Positions 45,576-56,841 of a stretch of 64,000 nucleotides of DNA are shown piece after piece. The translations under genes were made by a program, and so were the position numbers. The number at the start of each line of letters is the position of its first letter. Position 1 is the stretch's first letter. The notes under the pieces are model-generated. The model searched no databases. It worked only from the letters and a program-made list of their open reading frames with translations, and had not been told where the DNA came from. The DNA lies in the NCBI RefSeq assembly GCF_027923465.1, contig NZ_BRLB01000001.1, positions 620,001 through 684,000 on the forward strand. Reading direction: 5' to 3'. This stretch comes from Vallitalea longa (GTDB taxonomy: Bacteria > Bacillota > Clostridia > Lachnospirales > Vallitaleaceae).

Positions 45576-45813
45576 TATTTAACTCCTTAATAAATTAATT
45601 TTAATATGTTTCTCATAGTTAATAAAATACTATCTATAAAATTAATATAAATGGATTAGTTAGATACAATAATTCCCCCTTTTACTTATATTTTCCATTT
45701 ATAATTATTTATTCTACATTTTCTCCCTTAATCCTTTTTTTCTTTACAAATATTTACTTTTTTTATTCGATTCATATTAACTCTTTTTACATATTTATGT
45801 AATTATTTATATT

Positions 45814-45854
45814 AAAAAACTAAAGTTTTACCATATTATGGTATTACTTTAGTT
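45814..45854 (-). terminator. Terminator of the methyltransferase gene
   Basis: Stem AACTAAAG/CTTTAGTT with inner TACCATA/TATGGTA, followed on the minus strand by TTTTTTAATATA. Between it and the chemotaxis gene start (45576-45810) lies only AT-rich promoter DNA. Confidence 0.85.
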
Positions 45855-45897
45855 AAAATTTATCTTGATTTTTACTAATTAAAATAAGTTATATAAC

Positions 45898-47073
45898 TTA
45901 ACTTTTATCTAATAATGACAATAATTTATCTCCCATTGCTTTCTCGATATAAGGCTGTATGTTCCAAAATTTTTTAAACTCATTATACTCATCTATACTT
46001 GTTTTATTATAACACCCTTTTTTGAATGCCCTGATCAGAATATTTTTAGGAGTATGTTCCATATCAATAAATTCTAACATTTGTACTGAATACCCCATAA
46101 TCTCAAGTATATTGCCTCTTACACTATCAGTTATGAGGCTGGATAATTTTTCTTTAATAATTCCGTGTTTTTCCATTGGCTTCATAGTTTCATTATGAAT
46201 TTGTTTCAAAAGTTCATGTTGGCAACAAGGAACTGATAAAATAACATCCGCTCCCCAATTTATAGCTTTCACTAAAGCATCATCAGTTGCTGTATCACAA
46301 GCATGAAGAGTTACTACCATATCAACTTTATCCATTTCTTCATAACCTTTTATATCACCATAAACAAATTTCAATTTATCATAATTGAGCTCAGCGGCAA
46401 TACTGTTACAAAATTCTATAACATCTTTTTTTAAATCAAGTCCAATTATATTGACATCTAACTTAAGCTGTTCTACAAGATAATTGTAAAGAGCAAAAGT
46501 CAGATATGATTTTCCACAGCCAAAATCTATGATATTAATGGTCTTAGTCTTATCTAGATGTTCTATGCAATCAGATACCATTTCAAGAAATCTATTTAAC
46601 TGCTTGAATTTATCATATCTATTAGATAAAACCTTTCCATTCTTATTCATTACACCAAGCTTGATTAAAAAATCATAAGGTTTAGTTTCAGATAGAATAT
46701 AATTTTTAGTTCTATTATGATCTAATTCTAAGCTTTTCTTTGTCGGTGGTTTTTTTATTATCTTAGATTTACCTTTTTTGCTTATCAGAACTTGATAATC
46801 TGCATCTATGGTATAAAAATTACCTTGCCTAAAATAATTTTCCATAAGATTAGTAAGTTCATTTATTGTATCGACATAATCAAAATTATTATGAGTAACT
46901 TTTTTACTATAATGATAAGTAAACTGATATAACAACTTCTCCTTTATCTTTACAGGTTTGACGTTAACTTTAGTGAAGCTCGTAATGTCTTTGGATCTAA
47001 CTTTACTTAATGTAATATTAGTAATACTACCATCTTTAACCTTTTTTTCTATCAAATCAATTACATTATACAT
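45898..47073 (-). CDS. SAM-dependent methyltransferase (METTL25-like, PF13679 type)
   Basis: 391 residues. The Rossmann core is clear: IDFGCGKSYLTFALYNYL (motif I), IIGLDLKKDVIEF (motif II), FVYGDIKGYE, VVTLHACDTATDDAL and the conserved VPCCQHEL. An N-terminal domain of about 150 residues precedes it. The family includes METTL25-type proteins that may modify rRNA or protein; the substrate here is unknown. The start is ATG 47073 after GGAGAGATAAAT. It has its own terminator. Confidence 0.87.
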   Translation of the reverse strand: MYNVIDLIEKKVKDGSITNITLSKVRSKDITSFTKVNVKPVKIKEKLLYQFTYHYSKKVTHNNFDYVDTINELTNLMENYFRQGNFYTIDADYQVLISKKGKSKIIKKPPTKKSLELDHNRTKNYILSETKPYDFLIKLGVMNKNGKVLSNRYDKFKQLNRFLEMVSDCIEHLDKTKTINIIDFGCGKSYLTFALYNYLVEQLKLDVNIIGLDLKKDVIEFCNSIAAELNYDKLKFVYGDIKGYEEMDKVDMVVTLHACDTATDDALVKAINWGADVILSVPCCQHELLKQIHNETMKPMEKHGIIKEKLSSLITDSVRGNILEIMGYSVQMLEFIDMEHTPKNILIRAFKKGCYNKTSIDEYNEFKKFWNIQPYIEKAMGDKLLSLLDKS

Positions 47074-47133
47074 ATTTATCTCTCCTAACAATATTTACAT
47101 AAATATTATATAAATATATTAATTTTATTTCAA

Positions 47134-47180
47134 GAAAAAAATAAACCATCTAATATGAAAAATCTTTATAATTAGATGGT
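47134..47180 (-). terminator. Terminator of the symporter operon
   Basis: ACCATCTAA/TTAGATGGT stem followed on the minus strand by TTTATTTTTTTC, just past the symporter stop. Confidence 0.85.
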
Positions 47181-47194
47181 AATGAACTAACTAC

Positions 47195-48535
47195 TTAGGC
47201 TCGACCTAGTTTTTTTTGAATATCTTTCATCTTTGCCTTTGTTAATGGGTATTTAAGTATAATAAGAATTGCTACTATTAGAGCTAATATTGCTGGAACT
47301 ATAGAAATAAGCAATTTTACGCCATTACCTGCTGATGCTGTTTGTGATTGTGCATTAGGAACAAAACCAATTATAGCTAACATAAAATTAATTAGTGCAC
47401 CACCTATTCCACCAGCTGCCTTTTGCATAAATGTAGATGTAGAAAATACAATTCCTCCCTGTTGTTTTCCTGTTTTTAGTGTTGCATAATCTACACTATC
47501 TGCAATCATAGACCAAATAATAATCATGCTAAAACCCGAACCTATACCTCTAATAATATTAAAAATAATAAATCCTGCAATATTATTATCAGGAATAATA
47601 TAAAATACTATAGATGCTACAGCATATATTATCATTCCTACACCCATAATTGTTTTTTTCTCTAATTTCATTACTATGGGCATAAACACCATTGAAATAA
47701 TCATTGCAAAAGAACCGGTAAGAGTATATATCATAACAACATCACCTCTTTTAAGTACATCAACAAAGAAATAATTAGAAGCACCTATTAAGGCCTGCTG
47801 AATAGACAATATCAAAAGAGAGAGGGCAAGCAGAATCAAAGCCTTATTATCTACTACTGCTGATACTCTTTCTTTAATTGTAATTTTATCTTGTTTTTTG
47901 CTCTCAATAAATTTATACTTTTCTGTTGATTTATATGTAATTCCCATACAAACTATAACTAATAAAGCTCCAATTATTCCTGAAACAAAAAAGCCCTCAC
48001 TATGTACACCATTTTTTGTTATAGCTATTCCTGGAACAATCATTGAACATAAAATGATTCCAAATACTGTAAATATATTTTTAAGTGTAATTATTTTAGT
48101 TCTTTCATCTGGGTCAAAAGATAATGTAGACTGCATAGACATGTATGGTATATTTGCAAAAGTATATGACATTCCCCATAATATATAAATTATTGCACCA
48201 TAAATTATATTCCCTGTTTCACCAAGACTAGGTGAATAAAACAATAATATTGTTGTAATTGCTAATGGTAACATCCCCCATAATAAATAAGGTCTATATT
48301 TACCACGAGGAGTATTAGTTTTATCAACCAATGACCCCATTATTGGATCATTTACGCCATCCCAGATTCTTGCTACTAACATTATAATTCCAACCGCGGC
48401 AAGAGAAATTCCCAAAACATTAGTAAAAAATATATTAACATAAGTAGAAGTAAGCATAAATACAAAATTATAACCTAAAGCAGCTGTCCCATACCCCAAA
48501 ATATGCTTTATTGGCATCTTGTTTACTTTGTCCAT
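47195..48535 (-). CDS. GPH-family sugar:cation symporter
   Basis: 446 residues, about twelve membrane helices, of the glycoside-pentoside-hexuronide family in the major facilitator superfamily: GYGTAALGYNFVFMLTSTYVNIFFTNVLG, the loop ARIWDGVNDPIMGSLVDKTNTPRGKYRPYLLWG, and MIADSVDYATLKTGKQQGG. It is in one operon with the sulfatase, so the probable substrate is a sulfated sugar or small oligosaccharide. Start ATG 48535 after GGAAAGGTGAAAATT. Confidence 0.93.
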   Translation of the reverse strand: MDKVNKMPIKHILGYGTAALGYNFVFMLTSTYVNIFFTNVLGISLAAVGIIMLVARIWDGVNDPIMGSLVDKTNTPRGKYRPYLLWGMLPLAITTILLFYSPSLGETGNIIYGAIIYILWGMSYTFANIPYMSMQSTLSFDPDERTKIITLKNIFTVFGIILCSMIVPGIAITKNGVHSEGFFVSGIIGALLVIVCMGITYKSTEKYKFIESKKQDKITIKERVSAVVDNKALILLALSLLILSIQQALIGASNYFFVDVLKRGDVVMIYTLTGSFAMIISMVFMPIVMKLEKKTIMGVGMIIYAVASIVFYIIPDNNIAGFIIFNIIRGIGSGFSMIIIWSMIADSVDYATLKTGKQQGGIVFSTSTFMQKAAGGIGGALINFMLAIIGFVPNAQSQTASAGNGVKLLISIVPAILALIVAILIILKYPLTKAKMKDIQKKLGRA

Positions 48536-48589
48536 AATTTTCACCTTTCCTTTATATGATTATTTTAAAATACAATTATTTAGTAATTA

Positions 48590-50356
48590 CTATATTTCTA
48601 AAATTTGTTTCATAAAATTTAATAACATCATATTCATTGGACTTGGTAGAGTTTTTTCAACAAATTCTTTTATATGTTTTTTAGTTACTAATGTAATATT
48701 CATCTCAATTAACATCATCTTAAATAAATCTATCATCTGAGTTCGTTTTTGTTTTGGAATATAACTTAATATGAATAAAAATGCTTTCTCAGTACCTTTT
48801 TCAAAAGTTATATTATTTCCCAACTCAACTTTTTCATTATCAGATTTTTCTATTTCAATCTTTTCTATTTCTTCTGTATCCATTATACCATCTTGACTTA
48901 TACCTATTCTTTTGTACTGCTCAATTGGAGCATCATTAGATTTCATCAAATAAGCCATTACCTTAATCAAAGATTTCTCTATTTCATAATCTCTATACGG
49001 ATTATTTTGATTAGGATCTTTTTGTAAATCAAATAACATAGTTCCATACCAATATGGATTAATATAATTAAAGCTATGTATTTTCATTAACCTACAACTT
49101 TTTGAAAATGAAAATGGTTCTGATAATTCCATGCCTGCAAACTCATTTACCCCAAATAACTGATTCATATGAGTTGGCATCAAAGTATATTCATAATGTG
49201 GGGTATTGTCTGTTGATACAGGTCCTCTCATATACACATATCTGCCATCTGTAACATTAACATGACCTCCTGCCATACCAAACAAGGCACCTTCTCTTAT
49301 TTTTTTATTATTTAAGATTGTGTCTCTTAGTGACTTGCCTTCCATATCTCTAGGTATCTTGACATTAAAAAATTCTAATAAAGTTGGAGCAATATCTATA
49401 GTCTGAACTAATGCATCTCTTTTCTCATTTTTTAATTTCAACCTTGGATCCCATATAAAAAATGGTAGATTAACTATTTCATTATAAAATGGTTGAATAT
49501 TCTTTCCCCACCATTCATGCTCTCCCAATAAATATCCATGATCCGTATTTACAATAAGCATTGTATCTTCCCACATATCATATCTATCCATTATATCCAA
49601 GACTTTTCCTAAATAATTATCGCACATACTTACTAAAGCGGCATATTCACATTTAACGTGCTGTACAGTTTCCTCATCTTCATTGACTTTTGAATAATCA
49701 GGCCAATCATGATGTTTGCCATTGTACTCATGAGGATACAAATCTTTATACTTTTTCTGAGTAAAAAAAGGTTCATGTGGATCAAACGTTTCAATCTGCA
49801 AAAACCAGTTATCCTGCTTCCTATTTTTTTCAATAAATTCCAATCCATGTTTAAACGTAACAGCTTGGGGCTGTTTTTCTTCTTTATCAAGATATTGTCT
49901 ATTAACCCAATCTTGTCTCCACAAATCATTTAATTTACTTTTGCAGATAGAATCTGGTATATTAGGGTCTTCAACATTACCTTTCCAGTGATCTCCTTCT
50001 TGTCCTCTAGATATTTCCCATGTACTGTATCTGTTATGATATGTAGCTCCTCCGTCTTCCCAATAGTGCATATGATCGCTAACTAAGTGCGTATATACAT
50101 TATTTTTTTTAAGTATCTCAGGCATTGAATCATCATATGGTTCAATAGGCCCCCAGCTTCTATGTAAAAAATTGTACCTTCCAGTATGTAACTCTCTTCT
50201 GGCAGGTATACATGGTAGACTTCCTGCGTAGAAATTCTCAAACATCACAGTTTTTTTTGCTAGCCTATCAAAATTAGGTGTTTTTACCCAACTGTTACCA
50301 TAAACAGATAAATACTTTTTATTTAATGAATCAAACATTACCATTATTGCTTTCAT
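48590..50356 (-). CDS. Cytoplasmic sulfatase
   Basis: 588 residues of the alkaline-phosphatase-like sulfatase family. The catalytic site is AGSLPCIPARRELHTGR: Cys in C-x-P-x-R, which must be turned into formylglycine by an anaerobic maturase not encoded here. Other active-site parts are MVMFDSLN at the start, LVSDHMHYWEDGG and NTDHGYLLGEHEWWGKN. There is no signal peptide, so it acts inside the cell, probably on what the neighbouring symporter imports. The C-terminal 120 residues are unusual for the family. The start is ATG 50356 (GAGGTGTTTCTA). Confidence 0.92.
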   Translation of the reverse strand: MKAIMVMFDSLNKKYLSVYGNSWVKTPNFDRLAKKTVMFENFYAGSLPCIPARRELHTGRYNFLHRSWGPIEPYDDSMPEILKKNNVYTHLVSDHMHYWEDGGATYHNRYSTWEISRGQEGDHWKGNVEDPNIPDSICKSKLNDLWRQDWVNRQYLDKEEKQPQAVTFKHGLEFIEKNRKQDNWFLQIETFDPHEPFFTQKKYKDLYPHEYNGKHHDWPDYSKVNEDEETVQHVKCEYAALVSMCDNYLGKVLDIMDRYDMWEDTMLIVNTDHGYLLGEHEWWGKNIQPFYNEIVNLPFFIWDPRLKLKNEKRDALVQTIDIAPTLLEFFNVKIPRDMEGKSLRDTILNNKKIREGALFGMAGGHVNVTDGRYVYMRGPVSTDNTPHYEYTLMPTHMNQLFGVNEFAGMELSEPFSFSKSCRLMKIHSFNYINPYWYGTMLFDLQKDPNQNNPYRDYEIEKSLIKVMAYLMKSNDAPIEQYKRIGISQDGIMDTEEIEKIEIEKSDNEKVELGNNITFEKGTEKAFLFILSYIPKQKRTQMIDLFKMMLIEMNITLVTKKHIKEFVEKTLPSPMNMMLLNFMKQILEI

Positions 50357-50381
50357 TAGAAACACCTCTCTTATTATTTTA

Positions 50382-50445
50382 GGGAACGTTCCCAAAATAT
50401 CTAAAAAACGAATGATATTCATATCAAGTTTATGGGAACGTTCCC
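50382..50445. promoter_or_regulatory. Two LacI-type operators before the sulfatase operon
   Basis: GGGAACGTTCCC occurs at 50382-50393 and 50434-50445, perfect palindromes with centres 52 bases apart (about five helix turns), bracketing the likely promoter. The LacI-family gene starting at 51548 ends 57 bases upstream, so it is the natural regulator; looping between the sites is possible. Confidence 0.85.
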
Positions 50446-50501
50446 GTTGATATTATAGGACATATTCGCCAATAAGTCAACACTATCATGGAATTATTTG
50501 T

Positions 50502-51548
50502 TTATTTTTCTATTATCTTGACAGATTTGCGTTCAATCATATGTGGTTTTAACAATATTTCTTTGTCATTCACAGGTCTGTTTTGTAATATATCCATTAA
50601 TAACTTTGCACTTTCTTTTCCCATTTCATAATTAGGTATATTTACAGTTGTTATAAAAGGATAAATCGCACTTATATCATTTCCGCCATGTTCTATACTT
50701 ATTACAGACACATCATCGGGAACTTTTTTATTCATTTCATATAGAATATTCATGATTTTAATCGTAATATAGCTATCTTCTAAATAAAATGCTGTACAAC
50801 CACTTTCTAATTTATCTTCTATAACATCATAGATATTATTAGCTAATTTATTAACATCAATTATATTCTCTTCTTCATAGATAATATTTTTTTCTTTACA
50901 AAATTCTTTATATGCATCGTATTTACGCACTCCCACTTCCCAAATAGTGCTTCTGTCTGTTATAGATACTATATTAGTATGCCCTTCATCATATAAGTAA
51001 TTATATACCTGTTTGTTGAACTTCTTATAATGAACATATATATTATATCCACCGTAATCTTTGAATCTTTCACCTATATATACAATAGGTTTATATTCAT
51101 TTATTGCATTTTGAAGATTATTATCTTCATTTCTCTTAGCTAAGATTATAAGACCATCAATCTTATTTTCTCTAAAATATTTGAGATAATCGTGATCATT
51201 ATTTTTAAATTCGTTACCTTTGGTTAATAATAAATCAAATATCAATAGAAGACTGTAATCTTGTTTACTTATTATTTCTTCAATACCATTAAGAGTTGAA
51301 AGTGCTTGCTTGGATTCAAATACAGAAGATGTCTTTCCAGCGACCTTCGGAATAATAACTCCAATAATATGGTTAGATTTACCTTTCAATCCTCTTGCCA
51401 TTGCATTTGGGTAATAATCTAATTCTTTTATTGCTCTAAAAACCTTATCTCTTGTTTCTGGTTTTACTGAACCATTGTTAAGTACTCTTGATACCGTGCT
51501 TTTTGAAACACCTGCTGCTTTTGCTACATCAATAATAGATTTACTCAT
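50502..51548 (-). CDS. LacI-family regulator of the sulfatase-symporter genes
   Basis: 348 residues: HTH SIIDVAKAAGVSKSTVSRVLNNGSVKPETRDKV, hinge YYPNAMARGLKGK, and a ligand domain (IIGVIIPKVAGKT, LSTLNGIEEIISKQDYSLLLI, VSVISIEHGGNDISAIYPFITTVNIP). Reads toward the sulfatase operon. Divergent from a second LacI gene; about 150 bases of AT-rich promoter DNA lie between them. Confidence 0.93.
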   Translation of the reverse strand: MSKSIIDVAKAAGVSKSTVSRVLNNGSVKPETRDKVFRAIKELDYYPNAMARGLKGKSNHIIGVIIPKVAGKTSSVFESKQALSTLNGIEEIISKQDYSLLLIFDLLLTKGNEFKNNDHDYLKYFRENKIDGLIILAKRNEDNNLQNAINEYKPIVYIGERFKDYGGYNIYVHYKKFNKQVYNYLYDEGHTNIVSITDRSTIWEVGVRKYDAYKEFCKEKNIIYEEENIIDVNKLANNIYDVIEDKLESGCTAFYLEDSYITIKIMNILYEMNKKVPDDVSVISIEHGGNDISAIYPFITTVNIPNYEMGKESAKLLMDILQNRPVNDKEILLKPHMIERKSVKIIEK

Positions 51549-51699
51549 TTTTTCTCCTTTTTCTGCTTAAGGATTTCTTCAAATTATATATTTGTCATTA
51601 TATATTTTATCATAATTATTTTCTAAAATCATATATATATTTTTTTGTTTTCTATATAATAAAAAGTTTTTATATGCTATACTTGTTTTGGTGATAATA

Positions 51700-52701
51700 A
51701 TGGCAAATACAATTTATGATGTAGCTAATTTAGCAGGAGTTTCAACTGCAACAGTATCACGTGTAATAAATAAAATAGGTAACGTGAGTCCTAAGACAGA
51801 AACTAAAGTTAAAAGCGCAATGGAAAAATTAAATTTCACTCCTAATTCTTTAGCACAAAGTTTTGCTACAATGAAGAGTAAAACTATAGGATTTAACATA
51901 TCCCTTACTGTTAGCGATGAAATGAGAGATTATTATATTGACTCTGATTACTTCACTGAATTATTTAAAGGTATTAATCGTATAACCCAAAACACTGGGT
52001 ATAGTATTCTTATTATTAATATCAAAGAGAATTTGGAAAATATCAGATCAGATTTTATTGATAAAAAAAAGATTGACGGTCTTATAATTGGCAATCAACC
52101 AGAAGATACGAAAATCTTTAGAAATATAATTAATGCTAAATTACCTGTTGTTTATATAGGGCAATTAAAAAAATACAATAAAGGTCTTCATGTATATGCT
52201 CAATATAGTCAATATGTCAAAAATGTTATAGAATATCTATATAACAAGAATCATAGACATATAGCATATTTTGGTGCAAAAAAAGAAGATGAAATAAAAA
52301 AACTTATTAAACATAATGATGATATTACTTTAGAATATTATAATTTATTATTCAATAATAAACATCTACGTGAAACTATATTAGAATTATTTAATAAAAA
52401 AGAACGACCTACAGCTCTATTTTATGAAGAACTATCTGGTATACAACCCGTTATAAGTATACTCAATGAATTAAATATACGTGTACCTGAAGATATTTCT
52501 ATTGTATCTGTTGAACATAAAAAAGGATTAGGAAACAATTTCTATCCACCCATTACAAATGTTTATGTACCTGTATATGAAATGGGAAAAAGAGCTACAA
52601 AAATATTAATTGATTATATTGAAGGTAATATAACTGAATATAATCATCAATTTGATCTTGAATCAATCATCATTGAAAGAAATAGTGTAATTCAGATCTA
52701 A
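51700..52701 (+). CDS. Second LacI-family regulator
   Basis: 333 residues, distantly similar to its divergent neighbour. HTH IYDVANLAGVSTATVSRVINKIGNVSPKTETKV, hinge FTPNSLAQSF, ligand domain with EDISIVSVEHKKGLGNNFYPPITNVYVPVYEMGKRATKILIDY. The start is ATG 51700 after TTGGTGATAATA. Paired with the other regulator, it may sense a different product of the same sulfated glycan, but its targets are unknown. Confidence 0.92.
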   Translation: MANTIYDVANLAGVSTATVSRVINKIGNVSPKTETKVKSAMEKLNFTPNSLAQSFATMKSKTIGFNISLTVSDEMRDYYIDSDYFTELFKGINRITQNTGYSILIINIKENLENIRSDFIDKKKIDGLIIGNQPEDTKIFRNIINAKLPVVYIGQLKKYNKGLHVYAQYSQYVKNVIEYLYNKNHRHIAYFGAKKEDEIKKLIKHNDDITLEYYNLLFNNKHLRETILELFNKKERPTALFYEELSGIQPVISILNELNIRVPEDISIVSVEHKKGLGNNFYPPITNVYVPVYEMGKRATKILIDYIEGNITEYNHQFDLESIIIERNSVIQI

Positions 52702-52734
52702 AAAAGAGCAATTCTCTTATAAAGCTCTTTTTTT
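52700..52734 (+). terminator. Terminator of the second LacI gene
   Basis: AAAAAAGAGC/GCTCTTTTTT stem with a 14-base loop overlapping the stop codon. Confidence 0.9.
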
Positions 52735-52744
52735 AGTACTAACT

Positions 52745-52840
52745 AAAAAAATTAATCCCAAAAGTTTATACCCTTTAGGATTAATTATTAATAAGATGTT
52801 TTACAGTAGAAAGCTACTGATTTATACCAGTAGCTATACC
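52745..52840 (-). terminator. Hairpins ending the Asn/Met-rich gene
   Basis: Two stems on the minus strand: AGCTACTG/CAGTAGCT (52815-52840) and AATTAATCC/GGATTAATT followed by TTTTTTAG (52745-52788). The second is a standard terminator. Confidence 0.75.
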
Positions 52841-52854
52841 AAGGAGTAGAAATA

Positions 52855-53091
52855 TTATTTACTGTACTTATTTTTCTTGTCTTGCATATTATTTTCATAC
52901 ATGTTGTTTTCCATATTGTTGTTATTCATGTTGTTGTTATCCATGTTGTTGTTATCCATGTTGTCCATATTGTTGTTGTACATATTATTTTCCATGTTGT
53001 CATTTCTCATACAGTTATTATTGTTATCCATGTTGTCCATATTATTCTCCATGTTGTTATTCATGTTTCTTGATTTATTTCTCTTTGCCAT
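52855..53091 (-). CDS. Asn/Met-rich low-complexity small protein
   Basis: 78 residues. A basic start (MAKRNKSRN) is followed by about 60 residues of Asn, Met, Asp and Glu in short repeats such as NNMDNMDNNN and NNMENNMY, then a Lys-rich end (QDKKNKYSK). One cysteine. A perfect ribosome site (AAAGGAGG, then TCTATAA) and a terminator show it is a real gene. Such Asn/Met repeats suggest a disordered, possibly metal-binding or spore-surface protein; this is speculation. The DNA repeat unit (ATGGATAACAACAA-like) also makes it prone to length change. Confidence 0.75.
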   Translation of the reverse strand: MAKRNKSRNMNNNMENNMDNMDNNNNCMRNDNMENNMYNNNMDNMDNNNMDNNNMNNNNMENNMYENNMQDKKNKYSK

Positions 53092-53296
53092 TTATAGACC
53101 TCCTTTTAAATTTACATCTTACAGTTATATTATTTGTTATTAGTTTTATTTTATACATATAAAAATAAGTTTTATTTTCATCTTTTATTAAAAAAAGGAA
53201 AAACTTGTCAAAAATATATTTGTTTAAAATTTAAAATTTGATATAATAATCTAGAATAAACTTTTAAAATATTTACTGGAAAGAGGTTTATTGATT

Positions 53297-54370
53297 ATGG
53301 AATATAAAATAAACAGAATAAGTATCCATGATGTTGAAATAGGTATGGAACTTGCTAATGATGTCCTAACATCTAATGGCTTAATACTTATACCAACTAA
53401 TACTGTTATTACTCAAAACAATATCTTTAAAATGAATTTATATCAAATATTAAGTGTAGATATTAAAAAATATATTACACCAAAAGAAAATAATATTGAT
53501 ACTGATGTCGAAGATAGAGATTTCACTCAAAAATTTTTAGAATTCAAAACCAACTACGATAACAATAAACAAAAATTAACTAAACAATTAAACCAAATCA
53601 GTGAAGGTGGAAATGTTAATATAAAAGATTTGTTTAGAATAAGTAATGATTTAATGAAAGCTCTAAAAAACAAAAGTGAACTATTCAATTATCTTAATCA
53701 TTTAAGAAGTATAGATGAATATACATATTCCCATTCATTGAATGTGTCTATGCTTTGCAATATATTTGGGCAATGGCTTCATCTTGATAGGCAGCATATA
53801 GAAAATTTGACTGTTGCTGGACTTCTTCATGATATAGGAAAATTATCAATTGATGTCAAAATCATTAATAAACCTGGAAAATTGACTGAAGATGAATTTG
53901 CTATCATAGAAAAACATCCTGAAATAGGTTATGATATCGTTAAAAACCTAGATTACCCTGAAGAAATAAAAATGGGCATATTAATGCATCATGAAAAAAT
54001 TGATGGTTCAGGGTATCCATTACATCTAAAAGATACACAGATACATGAATATGGTAAAATAATTGCTATTGCTGATATTTATGACGCTATGACATCTGTT
54101 CGTTCCTATCATAAAAAAACTTCACCATTTAAGGTTATTAGACTATTTGAAAGAGAATCTTATGGTTTGCTGGATACTAAATTTTTATTCGTGTTCTTAG
54201 AACACATTGCTTATAATTATCTACATAGAACTGTCAGATTATCTAATGGAGAAGTTGGTAAGATCATTTTCATTCATAAAACTACTCCATCAAAACCTAT
54301 TGTTGATGTAGGAACTGCTATAATAGATATGCAAGATGAAACAGATTTAGATATCGAGGAAATAATGTAA
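53297..54370 (+). CDS. HD-GYP domain phosphodiesterase
   Basis: 357 residues. The C-terminal half is an HD-GYP domain: HSLNVSMLCNIFG, LLHDIGKLSID (HD), KHPEIGYDIVKNLDYPEEI, MHHEKIDGSGYP (GxGYP variant), IIAIADIYDAMTSVRSY. Such enzymes degrade cyclic di-GMP. The N-terminal 120 residues resemble the DUF3391-like part seen in many of these proteins. The start is ATG 53297 after AAAGAGG; a TTG two codons earlier is possible. Confidence 0.9.
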   Translation: MEYKINRISIHDVEIGMELANDVLTSNGLILIPTNTVITQNNIFKMNLYQILSVDIKKYITPKENNIDTDVEDRDFTQKFLEFKTNYDNNKQKLTKQLNQISEGGNVNIKDLFRISNDLMKALKNKSELFNYLNHLRSIDEYTYSHSLNVSMLCNIFGQWLHLDRQHIENLTVAGLLHDIGKLSIDVKIINKPGKLTEDEFAIIEKHPEIGYDIVKNLDYPEEIKMGILMHHEKIDGSGYPLHLKDTQIHEYGKIIAIADIYDAMTSVRSYHKKTSPFKVIRLFERESYGLLDTKFLFVFLEHIAYNYLHRTVRLSNGEVGKIIFIHKTTPSKPIVDVGTAIIDMQDETDLDIEEIM

Positions 54371-54461
54371 GGTAATTCCTTTAAAATACACCATTTATTA
54401 TATGAATACTTCTTATAAAACATTTTTTTATTATTTTTTTAATAGAAATTTAATTTTTTTG

Positions 54462-54490
54462 TTGAAATTATATAAAATATATACTATAAT
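54462..54490 (+). promoter_or_regulatory. Orphan consensus promoter
   Basis: TTGAAA (54462-54467), 17-base spacer, TATAAT (54485-54490) on the plus strand. No gene follows it before a terminator at 54589-54620. Confidence 0.65.
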
Positions 54491-54496
54491 GTGAAT

Positions 54497-54620
54497 ATAT
54501 GATTGTGTTGTTTACCCTTCTTTTTAAGGAGCGATACATATCATATACACTATATAACCCCTTATTAATTATTTATACTCCCCTCATCAAAATAACCACA
54601 TGGTAACATGTGGTTATTTT
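54497..54620 (+). ncRNA. Possible small RNA of about 125 nt
   Basis: Transcript predicted from a consensus promoter to a perfect 14-bp terminator (AAAATAACCACATG/CATGTGGTTATTTT). The interior has an AAGGAG sequence but no start codon at a suitable distance. It fills part of the gap between the HD-GYP gene and glpK; the rest of 54371-54797 shows nothing. Confidence 0.35.
54589..54620. terminator. Bidirectional terminator between HD-GYP and glpK2
   Basis: Perfect 14-bp stem with a GTAA loop, A-run on one side and T-run on the other, so it works for both strands. Confidence 0.92.
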
Positions 54621-54797
54621 ATTGCACTAAATTCCTTAAAATACCTGTATTTCCTTTATATATATAATCTTCAACTTAAAATATTATATTAATTATACAT
54701 TGAGGTAATTAATAAATATACATTACCATTGCACTTAATAATTTTTTTATATTTAGTTAATCCTTTTTTTATTTAAGTAATATTTTTGTAATATTAC

Positions 54798-56327
<1,530 letters not shown>

Positions 56328-56571
56328 CTAAGATGCTCATTATATAGTTATTTTTATTTTAAGTAATATTTACTTAAATATCATATGAAATAATTCAACA
56401 AACCAACTGCATCTTTCTTGTAAATATTATACTATATTAACAAATTATTTCATAGGTTTTTTAAGGTATATAGTTGACAACTTCTAATGAATATAATATA
56501 TTATTACTATACTTTATTAGATATTTATCTAAACATTTAATGAAAGGCTTAAATATAACAGGAGTGATTTA

Positions 56572-56841
56572 ATGAACGAAGTATTTAAAGCATTATCTGA
56601 TCCTACAAGAAGGAAAATATTAGAATTTTTATATGAAAAGGATATGACTGCTGGTGATATCGCTGATTGTTTCAATATAAGTAAACCATCCATAAGCCAT
56701 CATTTAAATATTTTAAAAAATTCAAAATTAGTTTTTACTGAACGACGAGGTCAAAAAATAATTTATTCATTGAATACGACATCATTTCAATCGATAATAA
56801 AATGGATATATGATTTTACTGGAAAGGACGATACTAAATGA
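56572..56841 (+). CDS. sdpR: ArsR-family autorepressor (SdpR-like)
   Basis: 89 residues, one winged-helix domain: VFKALSDPTRRKILEFLYEKDMTAGDIADCFNISKPSISHHLNILKNSKLVFTERRGQKIIYSLN. Matches the autorepressor SdpR family, which in Bacillus subtilis works with the membrane protein SdpI. The next gene is an SdpI homologue overlapping by four bases. No metal-binding cysteine pair is present. Confidence 0.9.
   Translation: MNEVFKALSDPTRRKILEFLYEKDMTAGDIADCFNISKPSISHHLNILKNSKLVFTERRGQKIIYSLNTTSFQSIIKWIYDFTGKDDTK

Noticed and set aside
52877-53143. Plus-strand hydrophobic frame opposite the Asn/Met-rich gene
   Set aside because: It is the mirror of a low-complexity repeat on the other strand and has no ribosome site.
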